Origin: CAVVZJ01 sp963752755
GTDB lineage: Bacteria; Planctomycetota; Planctomycetia; Isosphaerales; Isosphaeraceae
Direction: 5' to 3'
Assembly (NCBI GenBank): GCA_963752755.1
Contig: CAVVZJ010000023.1
Span: 1 to 63,547, forward strand
DNA length: 63,547 nt
The notes beneath the pieces are model-generated. The model was given only the letters and a program-made list of their open reading frames with translations. It ran no database searches and was not told the origin of the DNA. Numbering within the stretch: position 1 is the stretch's first letter; every line of letters starts with the position of its first letter. This document shows positions 54,451 to 63,357 of the stretch, piece after piece. The position numbers and the translations under genes were made by a program.

Positions 54451-55944
54451 TCAACCCCCGGTCGCGACCCGCATGATCTCGTGTTCGCTCCAGTCTGCGG
54501 TGGGTCTCGGCTCGCTCAAGATCCCGCGGCTCATCACAGCGATCCGGTCGCAGACGCCCAGCAACTCAGGCAGGTAGGAGCTGACCATGAGCACCGCCTT
54601 GCCCTGTGCGGCCAGCTCGCTGATCAATCGGTAGATCTCGGCCTTGCTGCCCACGTCGATGCCGCGCGTCGGCTCATCCAGCAAAAGAACGTCCGCCTCC
54701 TGGTGCAGCAGTCTTCCCAGCGCCACCTTCTGCTGGTTGCCCCCCGAGAGCGTTTCGACCGCCTGCCCTGGTCCCGCCGCCCGCACGTGCAGCCGACCCA
54801 TCCAGGCTGCCACCTCGGATCGCCGCCGCCACCGATCGAGCCAGCCGAATCGGGCATATCGATCGAGGGCCGAATAAGTCAAATTGTCTTCAATCGACTG
54901 CCCCAGCGCCAGCCCTTCACCCTTGCGATCCTCGCTCAGAAAACCGAGCCCTTGACCGATGCGCCGCCGGGCGGTGGAGCCATCGTCGATCATTCCCGCG
55001 ACTTTCACTTGCCCCGACTTCACCGGATCCAGACCGAAGACCGCACGCAAAAGCTCTGTCCTCCCCGCGCCGACCAGGCCCGCGAGCCCCAGGATCTCGC
55101 CCCGCCTGAGCACCAGATCGACCTGCCTCGGCAACGTCTGACCCGCCAGGGACGCCAGCTCTAACACCGGTCTCCCCGGCTCGTGCGGCACGCGGGGAAA
55201 CATCTCCGTCAGGTCCCGACCGACCATCGCCGCGATGATTGTCGCGAGGTCCGTCCCCTCCATACGGCCCGTCGCCACCGAGCGGCCGTCGCGCAAAACC
55301 GTGTAACGATCCGCCAGCCGCTGCACTTCTTCGAGGAAATGAGTGATGTAAATGACTGCCAGCCCTCGCTCCCTCAGCCGGTCGATCACCGCAAACAGCC
55401 GCTTCGCGTCCTGCTCGGTTAGCGAGCTGGTCGGTTCGTCGAAGACGATCACCCGCGCCTCCGATACCAGGGCCCGCGCCACCTCCACGAGTTGCTGCGC
55501 TCCCACGCTCAGCCGTCCCGCCACGGCCTCGGGCCGGATCTCCGTATGGTCGAGCAAGCCGAGCGCCTCGGACACGATCCGCCGATGCTCCAGCCTGCGA
55601 ACCAAGCCGAGGACCGTCTGCTCGCGACCGAGCAGGACGTTAGCCTCGACCGTCAGATGCGGCGCGATGGTCAGCTCCTGGTAGATCATGGCCACGCCCA
55701 GCCGCCTCGCCTCGCGCGGACCGCTCGGAGTATACGGCTCCCCATCGAGGACCATCGCGCCGGCGTCGGGCCGATGAGCACCACTGAGCACTTTCATCAA
55801 GGTGCTCTTGCCGGCCCCGTTCTCTCCGACCAGAGCGTGGACCTCTCCCGCGAACAGGTCGATCGACACACCCGCCAGCGCTCGGATCGGCCCGAACGAT
55901 TTGCCTACCTCCCGCATCGAGAGTCGGGGGCGAACGGCTGGCAT
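54451..55944 (-). CDS. Sugar ABC transporter ATP-binding protein, RbsA/MglA type
   Basis: 497 residues, two tandem ABC domains. Domain 1: Walker A VGENGAGKSTLMKVLSGAH, Q-loop IYQELTIAPHLT, LSVGAQQLVEVARALV (signature), Walker B VIVFDEPTSSLT, H-loop IYITHFLEEV. Domain 2: degenerate Walker A GLVGAGRTELLRAVFG (as in RbsA), signature ETLSGGNQQKVALGRLL, Walker B VLLLDEPTRGIDVGSKAEIY. It begins 14 bp after the stop of the binding protein gene, with GCGAGG in between. No RbsC-type permease is found here, so a membrane partner must be encoded elsewhere or lost. Confidence 0.9.
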   Translation of the reverse strand: MPAVRPRLSMREVGKSFGPIRALAGVSIDLFAGEVHALVGENGAGKSTLMKVLSGAHRPDAGAMVLDGEPYTPSGPREARRLGVAMIYQELTIAPHLTVEANVLLGREQTVLGLVRRLEHRRIVSEALGLLDHTEIRPEAVAGRLSVGAQQLVEVARALVSEARVIVFDEPTSSLTEQDAKRLFAVIDRLRERGLAVIYITHFLEEVQRLADRYTVLRDGRSVATGRMEGTDLATIIAAMVGRDLTEMFPRVPHEPGRPVLELASLAGQTLPRQVDLVLRRGEILGLAGLVGAGRTELLRAVFGLDPVKSGQVKVAGMIDDGSTARRRIGQGLGFLSEDRKGEGLALGQSIEDNLTYSALDRYARFGWLDRWRRRSEVAAWMGRLHVRAAGPGQAVETLSGGNQQKVALGRLLHQEADVLLLDEPTRGIDVGSKAEIYRLISELAAQGKAVLMVSSYLPELLGVCDRIAVMSRGILSEPRPTADWSEHEIMRVATGG

Positions 55945-55957
55945 CCATCATCCTCGC

Positions 55958-57022
55958 TCAAGGTCTGCCCGCCAGCATCCCTGCATCGTTCAAGGCCCTT
56001 AGCATGCCGGCCGTGCTCGACTCGTTCGGGCAGAAGACCCCGTCCACCTTTCCCTGGAACTGGAGGACCAGTCGTTGCGCTTCTTGCTGAGCCGTATCGG
56101 CCGTCGCCCCCGCATACCGGTTTTCCGAAAGGAGAATGATTCCTGGTTGTTTCGCGATGGTGTCAGTGAACCCCTTCTCGCGTTGCATGGTGGAGTCAGA
56201 ATTGGGGGCGTAGCGAAGCAGGATGATCTGTCCTTTGCCTTTGAGTAACGTAATCATTCGCTCAGCCGCCAGGACTCCCCCGCGATAGTTGTCGGTCGCG
56301 ACGAAGCTGACCGGCCTGTCCGACTCCAGGCCTGAGTCAATGACGACCACGGGGATTCCTGCCTCGACTGCATCCTCGACTGGCCTCACCAGGGCTTGCG
56401 AGTCCAGAGGCGCCAGCACGATCCCATCGACCTTCGCCGCAATTGCCTGCTCGACAAGGGCGATCTGAGCCGCGCGATCGTCTTCCTTCGTCGGACCAAG
56501 CCAGACGATCTCCACGTTTCGCAACTCGTCGGCGGCCCGCTTCGCTCCCGCATGGACCGCCTGCCAGAAGACATGTGTTGTCCCCTTGGGGATGACCATC
56601 ACCCGATAGGCCTTCTGCTTCGGACCACTGAGCGTCGAGTCCACCGTGTTCGGCACCGCTGGCGGATCCAGTCTCTCCGACACCTCCGGCTCGCCGATGT
56701 TCTCCGGCGTCGCCACAAGCTCACCCGTCGAGGCTCGCCTTTCGACCCGCGTACCCTCCAGATGCTCCACCAGTGTCTTAACTCCCAGTTCTCCCATCCT
56801 CACCGGATTCTGGAGCACCAGTCCCTGAATCTGCCCCTCCTCCAGCGCCGCCACAAGTGGCGGGCTCGCGTCGAACCCGACAAACACCACCTTCTCGACC
56901 GATCCATCAACCTTCGCAGCCGTGTTAGGGCCACCCTCCTGCCGCGGTGTCTCGCCACAACCAACCAGACCCAGGATAGCCCACAAGATCCACGGCGGAA
57001 GACAATGGAGGGGTCTTTCCAC
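55958..57022 (-). CDS. Sugar-binding lipoprotein (periplasmic binding protein type I) in circularly permuted order
   Basis: 354 residues from a GTG (57022) with CGAGG 8 bases upstream. Signal peptide MERPLHCLPPWILWAILGLVGC with lipobox L-V-G-C22. The mature protein starts with what is normally the C-terminal part of the family: VEKVVFVGFDASPPLVAALEEGQIQGLVLQNPVRMGELGVKTLVEHLEGTRV (residues ~42-93) up to 'TPENIGEPEVSERLDPP'. A linker AVPNTVDSTLSGPKQ follows, then the normal N-terminal part: KAYRVMVIPKGTTHVFWQAVHAGAKRAADEL, 'DGIVLAPLDSQALVRPVEDAVEAGIPVVVIDSGL', 'VSFVATDNYRGGVLAAERM', ending GVFCPNESSTAGMLRALNDAGMLAG-RP. In relatives 'DAGLAGK' is directly followed by 'VKFVGFDAS'. No frameshift. 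Confidence 0.75.
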   Translation of the reverse strand: MERPLHCLPPWILWAILGLVGCGETPRQEGGPNTAAKVDGSVEKVVFVGFDASPPLVAALEEGQIQGLVLQNPVRMGELGVKTLVEHLEGTRVERRASTGELVATPENIGEPEVSERLDPPAVPNTVDSTLSGPKQKAYRVMVIPKGTTHVFWQAVHAGAKRAADELRNVEIVWLGPTKEDDRAAQIALVEQAIAAKVDGIVLAPLDSQALVRPVEDAVEAGIPVVVIDSGLESDRPVSFVATDNYRGGVLAAERMITLLKGKGQIILLRYAPNSDSTMQREKGFTDTIAKQPGIILLSENRYAGATADTAQQEAQRLVLQFQGKVDGVFCPNESSTAGMLRALNDAGMLAGRP

Positions 57023-57117
57023 GGGATAAACCTCGAAACGATGAGAAGATAGGGAGACGGGCTGGCCAATCTTACTGCCCAGTTCGTGCAAGCGTCAAGC
57101 AACAGTCGTCAGACACC

Positions 57118-57154
57118 GTCAAAACGGGTGGGCGTCTCAAAAGTAGGTAGGTAA
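57118..57154 (+). repeat. Solo IS end, direct copy of the ISKra4-like left end
   Basis: 'cgtcaaaacgggtgggcgtctcaaaagtaggtaggta' matches 57400-57435 with a few changes, same orientation. The 246 bp that follow (57155-57400) hold no gene that I recognise and are less GC-rich than the surroundings. It looks like the remnant of an earlier insertion or of a tandem IS end. Confidence 0.6.
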
Positions 57155-57505
57155 TTCGACGCCCCGAACGGTTCTTAACTGTCAAGAGGCGAGTCCGCCC
57201 CATTCCCCTCCCGAATTATCCCACAAAGCAGGAAGTATGGGTAAACCGGGTATTCAAGCCTTCGCCTTCGACCAGAGAAGGGGCTTCCAGTCCAATCGGG
57301 TGGGCGCGAGTCCGAAAAGAAAGTCAATAGCCTACTTGCGTCGATTCTTGCCGAATCTATGGTGAACAAACACTATGCCAACTTTAATGACGCCCACCCC
57401 GTCAAAACGGGTGGGCATCTCGAAAGTAGGTGGGAAATCGCGTACAACGGAGCCCTCTGATGCGTCCCCCGGGAATTCGTCGTCATCCGTTCACGGAGGG
57501 TTGCC

Positions 57506-57724
57506 ATGTCCTGGTTCCATCTCAGCCCCGAGAAGGCCGCACGCGCCGAGCAGATCGTTCATCCCCTGCGTCAGGCCACCGAGGACAATCTTCGTGGCCT
57601 CGCCGAGTTGCTCGCCTGCAAGGAGGCCAGCCAACTGCTCGGGCCAATCGAGTTCGAGGTCCGCGATCGCGTGCACACGATCGGAGCCAAGGCGATCGAG
57701 GCCGCCGTCAACGGGCGGAAAAAA
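57506..57724 (+). pseudogene. ISKra4-type transposase, N-terminal fragment
   Basis: MSWFHLSPEKAARAEQIVHPL ... DNLRGLAELLACKEASQLLGPIEFEVRDRVHTIGAKAIEAAVNGRKK matches the N-terminal domain of ISKra4 transposases, which continue 'KKGYQGASxxCPxC'. The frame is cut at the poly-A by insertion of another element; the remaining part of the same gene is at 62132-63317. Confidence 0.75.
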
Positions 57725-57804
57725 CCTGGGGTGACAATGCCTGTTTGACGGGCGGCGACCGATGCGTTACTCCTTGGGCGGTCATCGCTTCGAGGAGACG
57801 CCCC

Positions 57805-59458
57805 ATGCCGCGACGGAGTGCGCGACTCCGCCCCGACCGGACCCTTGACCTACCCGCCCACACGAGGACCTGTCCGGCGTGCTCCGGGCTGCTGGGGTCG
57901 GCCGCCACGGCCTGGCGGACCGTCGTCACCCTGGAGGGTCTCGTGCGGCTGCGGCTCCAGGTCCGCAGCGGCCGCAATCCCGCCTGCCCCCGACACCGGG
58001 TCGGCTTCCGCCCCGAGCAGGAGGGCCGCTTCGCTCTGCCGCAGCACGAGTTCGGCCTCGACGTCATCGCACGGATCGGCCGGCTCCGCCACGCCGAGCA
58101 CCGCAGCGTGCCGGAGGTCCACGCCGAGCGGGCCCGCCGCGGGGTGCCGATCTGTGTCCGCAGCGTCGGCAACCTCCTGGACCGGTCTGACGAACTCCTG
58201 GCCCTGTCCGGCTCCGATGCCGCCCGGCTGCGCGGGATCACCGTCGGGGCGGGGCGGGTGGTCCTGGCCGTCGACGGCCTGCAGCATGTGCGTCTGCGAG
58301 ACAACCGGACGTCGGCCACGAGGTCCTCTGGGTGCTGCGCGACGTCCTCAGCGGCGAGGTGCTGCTGGCTAGGAGCCTGCTGTCGTCGACTCAGGACGAC
58401 CTGGCGAAGCTCCTGCACGCGGTGAAGGCGGCGCTGCCGGTGCCGATCGCCGGGGTGGTCTCCGACGGCCAGGCCTCGATCCGCAACGCGGTGAAGGCGG
58501 CCCTGGGCGGGGTGCCCCATCAACGGTGCCCGTTCCATTACCTCCGCGAGGCGGCCACTCCGGTCTCCGAGGCCGACCGGCGCATCAAGGTCCGGCTGAA
58601 GAAGCAGGTCCGCGGCATCCGGCCGATCGAGCGGAAGGTCGAGGGCCGTGACGCCCCGGAGGCGCGGGACATCCGAGGTTACTGCGCGGCGGTGCGGTCG
58701 GCGTTGACCGACGACGGGCGTCCACCCCTGGAGGCCTCGGGGTGGAAGCTGAAGGGGCGCCTGGCCGCGGTCGCCGGGCGCCTGGACCGGGTCGCCGCCA
58801 AAAGGGGCTCCCGCAGGAGCTGACACGGCTGCGGGCGATCCTGGGCCAGGGCCTGGAGGCGACCGCGGCGCTTTGGCCCGACGTGCGGCCGGCCTTCGGC
58901 TGGGTCCATCGGGCGGCGGCCGTCCGCCGCAACAAGGCGGGGCTCGACGCCGCCGGGGTCAGGCGTCGCTACCGCGGGCTGATCGCGGCGATCGCACGCC
59001 ACCGCCGGGCCGCGGGCCGGCTGGCCGAGGTGTTCATTCGTTTCCTGAAGGTGAGGCGGAGCTACGGGCCGGGGCTGTTCGGGTGCTCGGAGGTGGAGGG
59101 ACTGCCGCGCACGAACAACGACCTGGAGCCGTTCTTCGGGTCGTACCGCTACCACGAGCGGCGATGCAGCGGCCGGAAGGCGGCCTGCCCGGGGCCGGTG
59201 GTGCGCGGCTCGGTGCGCCTGGTGGCGGCCGCGGCGACCCGCTTGCGCTCGATCGCGGCGTCGGATCTGGTGCCCACCGACCTGAAGGCCTGGCACGATC
59301 TCCGCGGCACGTTGGAGCACCGCCAGGCGATACGGACGCTGGGCCGCCGCTTCCGACGCGACCCGCGGGCTTACCTCCAATCGCTTGAGGAGTCTCTCAT
59401 CAAACAGGCTTTGCCACCCTATAGCTCCCAGCAAACCGGAAAGTGCCTTGGGGCGTAG
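57805..59458 (+). pseudogene. MULE-like DDE transposase, two frameshifts
   Basis: ATG 57805 (MPRRSARLRPDRTLDLPAHTRTCPACSGLLG, zinc-ribbon CPAC). The frame shifts near 58310 into DVGHEVLWVLRDVLSGEVLLARSLLSSTQDDL and 'GVVSDGQASIRNAVKAALGGVPHQRCPFHYLREAA' (catalytic Asp and CxxH of MULE transposases), then again near 58800 into 'KGLPQELTRLRAILGQGLEATAALW'. The C-terminal block 'GLPRTNNDLEPFFGSYRYHERRCSGRKAA' contains the third acidic residue. The 3' end is replaced by IS630 sequence (from 59422). Not functional as read. Confidence 0.65.
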
Positions 59459-60573
59459 AAACGGTTGGAACGTCTCGCCCCTCCTCATCCCGGCACACCC
59501 ATGACGCGCAGCATCGACTTGAGTACCGAGCAGCGGTCGACTTTGCTCGACCGCTACCGCCACGACCCCGACCCCGAGGTCCGCTTCCGCTCCCATATCC
59601 TCCTGCTGTTGGACGACGGCCACACCTGGATGACCGTCGCCACGATGCCCTTCTGCAGCAGCCGGACCATCGACCGCTGGGTCAAGCGGTTCCACGCCGA
59701 GGGCGTCCAGGGGGTGGCCGGGCACAAGCCCGGCCGACCCTTTCGCCTCGCCGCCGCCTGGGTCAACGTCGTCGTCAAGTGGGTCACCACCAAGACCCCC
59801 CGCGACTTCGGCTTCCTCCGCAGCCGCTGGTGCTGCGAGGTGGTGGCCCTCCTGAGGCTCGAACTGCACCATGTCGCGGTCGGCCGCGAGACCGTCCGGA
59901 ACTGGCTCCATCGCGGGAACCTGGTCTACCGCCGCCCGCGTCCGGTGGTCGGCCCGAAGGACCCCGACCGCCAGGCCAAGCTCGACGCCCTGCGGACGCT
60001 GCTGGCGGGCCTGCCCGAGGATGAGACGGCCATCTTCCCGGACGAGGTGGACATCAACACCAACCCCAAGATCGGCTCGATGTGGATGCTCAAGGGGCCG
60101 CAGGCCCTCGTCGAGACGCCGGGCAACAACGCGAAACGCTACCTCTCCGGTTCGATCCACGGGCGGACCGGCCAGGTGTTCGTCACCCAGGGGGCTGCGA
60201 AGCAGGGCCGGGACACGCCGCTGTTCCTGGCCTACCTCGACGCGTTACGCAGTCGGCTCCGCCGCGACCGCAAGATCCATGTCCTGTGCGACAGCGCCAA
60301 GTGCCACACCAGCGAGGCGGTGGCGGTGTACCTCTGGGAGCACCGGGAGCGGATCGAGCTGCACTTCCTGCCGAAGTCCAGCCCGGACTGCAACCCGATC
60401 GAGCGGGTGTGGTGGAACCTTCATGACCAGATCACTCGCAATCATCGGTGCCAGTCGATGCAGGAGTTGTTGGACCTCACGTGCACCTGGCTCGGGAGTC
60501 GGAATCCCTTCAAGGTCGAGGACGAGGTCTACCGCATCGCCGCGTGATTCACTTTCCGTATTGCTGGGAGCTA
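59422..60573 (+). mobile_element. IS630-family insertion sequence
   Basis: Terminal inverted repeats TAGCTCCCAGCAAACCGGAA (from 59422) and, on the minus strand, TAGCTCCCAGCAATACGGAA (from 60573) match at 22 of 24 positions over their full length. Each begins with TA, the dinucleotide target duplicated by IS630/Tc1-mariner elements. It is inserted near the 3' end of the MULE-type transposase gene. Confidence 0.85.
59501..60547 (+). CDS. IS630-family transposase
   Basis: 348 residues from MTRSIDLSTEQRSTLLDRYR, a single intact frame. The N-terminal helix-turn-helix 'MTVATMPFCSSRTIDRWVKRFHAEGVQGVAGHKPGRP' is followed by the DDE catalytic core: AIFPDEVDINTNPKIGSMW (first Asp), IHVLCDSAKCHTSEAVAVYL (second Asp), and SSPDCNPIERVWWNLHDQI (Glu). 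Complete family length and intact ends suggest the youngest, possibly active member of the nest. A longer in-frame start at 59465 lies inside the element but is less typical. Confidence 0.85.
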   Translation: MTRSIDLSTEQRSTLLDRYRHDPDPEVRFRSHILLLLDDGHTWMTVATMPFCSSRTIDRWVKRFHAEGVQGVAGHKPGRPFRLAAAWVNVVVKWVTTKTPRDFGFLRSRWCCEVVALLRLELHHVAVGRETVRNWLHRGNLVYRRPRPVVGPKDPDRQAKLDALRTLLAGLPEDETAIFPDEVDINTNPKIGSMWMLKGPQALVETPGNNAKRYLSGSIHGRTGQVFVTQGAAKQGRDTPLFLAYLDALRSRLRRDRKIHVLCDSAKCHTSEAVAVYLWEHRERIELHFLPKSSPDCNPIERVWWNLHDQITRNHRCQSMQELLDLTCTWLGSRNPFKVEDEVYRIAA

Positions 60574-60585
60574 TTTAGAAAAAAG

Positions 60586-62123
60586 GAGACTCCTCGCTGA
60601 TCTCCACCAGCATTTCACGCGGCTCGCTGTGATCGTCGGCTTGTGCCAGGTTGTAGCGTACAGCCCGTCTCCGATCCCTCGGGCTTGAACTCCACAGACC
60701 TCGGCGGCGACCAAGCACTCCAAACCGCATCGAGCTTCACGACCACGAACCGGACCAGCGTCCCGCGACGCCGCCACTTGTACCGCACCTTCTCCAGGAA
60801 CCGGAACAGCCGGTTGGTCCGCTCGACACGGTTGTTCGTCCGCACCCGGCGGTGCGCCGGGCCCTCCAAGTCGGCCATCAGCCTCGGGAACCTCTGCTCG
60901 TCAAACTGCTCCATCGCCTTGGCCAGCTCGGGCACCGCCCGGAACGCCGGGTCGTGCACGATCGCCGAGCGACGGCAGCCCGCCTGGTGGAGGTCCTTGG
61001 GCGTGTCGAACAGCCAGTAGACCCGATCGGCGAACCGCCGCAACGTCGCCAACGCCGGCAGGTACTCCAGCATCGGCGCCAGATCGGAACGCTCGGCCTC
61101 GGTCAGCTTCTCCCGACGCTTGACGATCAGGTGACGACGCCTGAAGACGAAGTGGGCCTTCTCCTTGAGCGTCGGCCCGCGGCGAGCGGCCGCGGCCCTG
61201 GCACGCCGGCTCTTGCGGCCCCGCCTCTTCTTGCGTCCGGCCTTGCCCCGACGGGCCATCGCCGCCTTGAGCCTCCGCACGGCGTCCAGGATCAGCCCGT
61301 TGATCGACTTGATGACATGGAAGACACACCGCTGGTGGGCGGCCGCCGGCCACAGCCGGCCCAGCAACTCGGGGTAGAGGTTCGAGCCGTCGGTGACCAC
61401 CGCCCGGGGCATCAACCCCCAGGACTTGAGGTTGCCCAGGAACCGGCGCATGTGATCGGTGTCGTTCTTATCGACCAGGGCGAAGGCCACGGGCACGTCG
61501 GCCAGCGGGTCGGTAGCCAGGAGCAGCGTGCAGCGACCCAGGTGCAGCTCGTCGACGCAGAGCGTGCCGCGGAAGTGCTCCAGGACCCGGCGGCGGTGCG
61601 CCGCCATGTCGAGGGACGCGGCGTGGTCGCGGAGCACGTCGTAGACGAACCCCGCGGAGAGGTCCAGGAGGAACTCGCGGCGGATCGACACCAACGCCCG
61701 CTCGATGCTCATGCCATCCTTGAGCAGGCGGTCGAGCACCAGATCCCGGACCTTGTTGTCGTAGCGGGCCTTGGGCAGGACGCTCTCCGGGCAGTTGCGG
61801 AAGGTCGTGCAGCAGTCGCATCGGGCCGTGTACTCGCCGTAGATGATCCGCAGGACGGCGATGGCCTTGGAGGCGACGGTCCGCACGGTCCGGGTCAAGG
61901 TCCACTTGCGACGGCCTCGTCGGCCGCACTTCGGGCAGGGGGCCTCCTTGGGGCGCAGCGGACGGGTATAACGATCGGAGTGGGTGCTTCGGTGCCCATG
62001 GCTTGTGTCTCTGGTGGTGAGGCCTCGTGTTCAACCTCATTCACCGGGGCGCAAGCCCTATCTTTCAAGCCCGGAACGGCTTAGCGCGGGCCGGCTCCTT
62101 GGTGGGGATCAGCGAGGAGTCTC
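60586..62123 (-). mobile_element. Insertion sequence with 24-bp TIRs and 8-bp target duplication
   Basis: Left end GAGACTCCTCGCTGATCTCC (60586 on) and right end, on the minus strand, GAGACTCCTCGCTGATCCCC (from 62123) match at 23 of 24. The flanks are GAAAAAAG (60578-60585) and GAAAAAAG (62124-62131), an exact 8-bp target duplication. It sits beside the previous element at the same A6 site in the ISKra4 transposase. 1,538 bp long. Confidence 0.85.
60615..61999 (-). CDS. DDE (MULE-like) transposase, start uncertain
   Basis: From the zinc-ribbon 'CPKCGRRGRRKWTLTRTVRTVASKAIAVLRI' through 'RYDNKVRDLVLDRLLKDGMSIERALVSIRREFLLDLS', 'GTLCVDELHLGRCTLLLATDPL' (first Asp), 'PRAVVTDGSNLYPELLGRLWPAAAHQRCVFHVIKSING' (Asp and CxxH) and 'RVRTNNRVERTNRLFRFLEKVRYKWRRRGTLVRF' (Glu). 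The frame is open up to about 62025 without an ATG. An ATG at 61999 (MGTEAPTP) is in another frame, so one indel is probable near the start. The terminal repeats bracket the gene closely. Confidence 0.7.
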
Positions 62124-62131
62124 GAAAAAAG

Positions 62132-63317
62132 GGGCTACCAGGGGGCGAGCCTGAGTTGCCCGAACTGCCGCGAGGCCGCCCGCTTCGTCGGCTACCGCCC
62201 CAAGGGCACGCTCTGCTTGCTGGGGCCGATCCGCCCCGAGCGAGCCTACTACCACTGCGCGCATTGCCATCGGGGGCATTGCCCCGGCGATGCCGTACTC
62301 GGTCTGGGGGCCGACGACCTGACGCCGGGCGCCGCCCAGGCGGTGAGCCTGGCCGGGGTGATCGTCAGTTTCGCCGAGGCCGCCGAGGAGGTCCTTACCC
62401 GGTTGGCCGGGTTGCACGTCTCGGAGGCCACCACGCAACGCACCACCGAGGCGGCCGGCGGGAGTTGGGCCGGCGTCTGGCCGCGGGGCGACCTTCGCCA
62501 CGCCGCGGGACTGGGTCTGGCACCGCGACGCCGAGGGCAAGACCTGCGATTATGTCTCGCTCGATGCCACGGCCGTGCCGCAGCAAGGCCCCGGCGCCGC
62601 CAAGGCCGACGGCCGGATGGCCACGGTCGCGATGGTCTATAGCCCGATCCCCGAGGACCGCGGCCGCTGGGCCCATCCCACGGGGAAGCGGCCACCGTGG
62701 CAGGCCCGCTACCTGGCCAGCCTGGAGGGGCAGGCGACCTTGGGCGAACCGTTGCGACGGCAGGCGGCTCAGGTCGGGATGCAGCGTGCGGAGCGCTGGA
62801 TCGCGTTGATCGGACGGCGGCGACGGCCTGGATGACTGGCTGGCGACGAACTTCGGCCGGCTGGAGGCGGTGATCCAGGATTTCTACCACGCCGCCGAAC
62901 ACCTCGGGGACCTGGCCAAGGCCTGGCATGGCGTCGGCACGGAGGCGGCCGCGACGCAGCCCGAGGCGTGGTCGTATCGGCTGAAGCACGAGGGGGGGCG
63001 TGGCAGTGCTGGCCGAGTTGCACACGCTGGACGGCGCCTCGCGGCCGTCGGCCCGCGAGGTGCTGCGCGAGACGGTCACCTGCTTCGAGAACCAGGTCCA
63101 TCGGATGGACTATCCGAGCTATCGCGCCCGGGGCTGGCAGATCGGCTCGGGGCCAATGGAGTCGGCGTGCAAGACGGTCGTCGGCCAACGGTTGAAGTGC
63201 GCCGGGATGCGTTGGGGCGAGCCGGGCTCGGATGGAGTCTGTCATCGCCGTGCCCTGTTCCTGAGCGAGCGCGGCCAGTGGGATGCGTTCTGGGCCACGT
63301 ACCAAAAGGCCGGGTAG
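62132..63317 (+). pseudogene. ISKra4-type transposase, C-terminal part, three frameshifts
   Basis: Continues the fragment at 57506: GYQGASLSCPNCREAARFVGYRPKGTLCLLGPIRPERAYYHCAHCHRGHCPGD (zinc-binding Cys pairs), 'LTPGAAQAVSLAGVIVSFAEAAEEVLTRLAGLHVSEATTQR'. Shifts near 62495, 62810 and 62995 then join DWVWHRDAEGKTCDYVSLDATAVPQQGPGAA, 'GLDDWLATNFGRLEAVIQDFYHAAEHLGDLAKAWHG' and 'LREVLRETVTCFENQ...GWQIGSGPMESACKTVVGQRLKCAGMRW'. The final GSGPMESACK...K motif is diagnostic. Inactive as read. Confidence 0.75.
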
Positions 63318-63357
63318 CTCACCCCACCTACTTCAAAGACGCTCAACCCGTCAAAAC

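Larger units (their letters stand above)
57725..60577 (+). mobile_element. Insertion sequence with MULE-type DDE transposase, itself split by an IS630
   Basis: Left end CCTGGGGTGACAATGCCTGT and right end, on the minus strand, 'taaatagggtggcaaagcctgtttgatg' match at about 20 of 26 positions. It is flanked by GAAAAAA at 57718-57724 and 60578-60584, a probable 7-8 bp target duplication inside the ISKra4 transposase. Removing the IS630 at 59422-60573 gives a 1.7-kb element. Confidence 0.65.
57401..63357 (+). mobile_element. ISKra4-like insertion sequence, host of nested insertions
   Basis: Left end 'gtcaaaacgggtgggcatctcgaaagtaggtggg' (57401-57434). The right end at 63322-63357 reads, on the minus strand, ACGGGTTGAGCGTCTTTGAAGTAGGTGGG, an imperfect inverted repeat. 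The transposase begins at 57506, is interrupted at an A6 tract (57719-57724) and resumes at about 62132. The interrupting 4.4 kb hold three further elements. Excising them leaves about 1.55 kb, a normal ISKra4 size. Confidence 0.7.

Noticed and set aside
55958..57022. Misassembly as the explanation of the permuted binding protein
   Set aside because: Not fully excluded, but both ends have proper signals (lipobox and GTG with ribosome binding site; stop followed by the ATPase ribosome binding site), and the frame is intact, so a real permutation is preferred.
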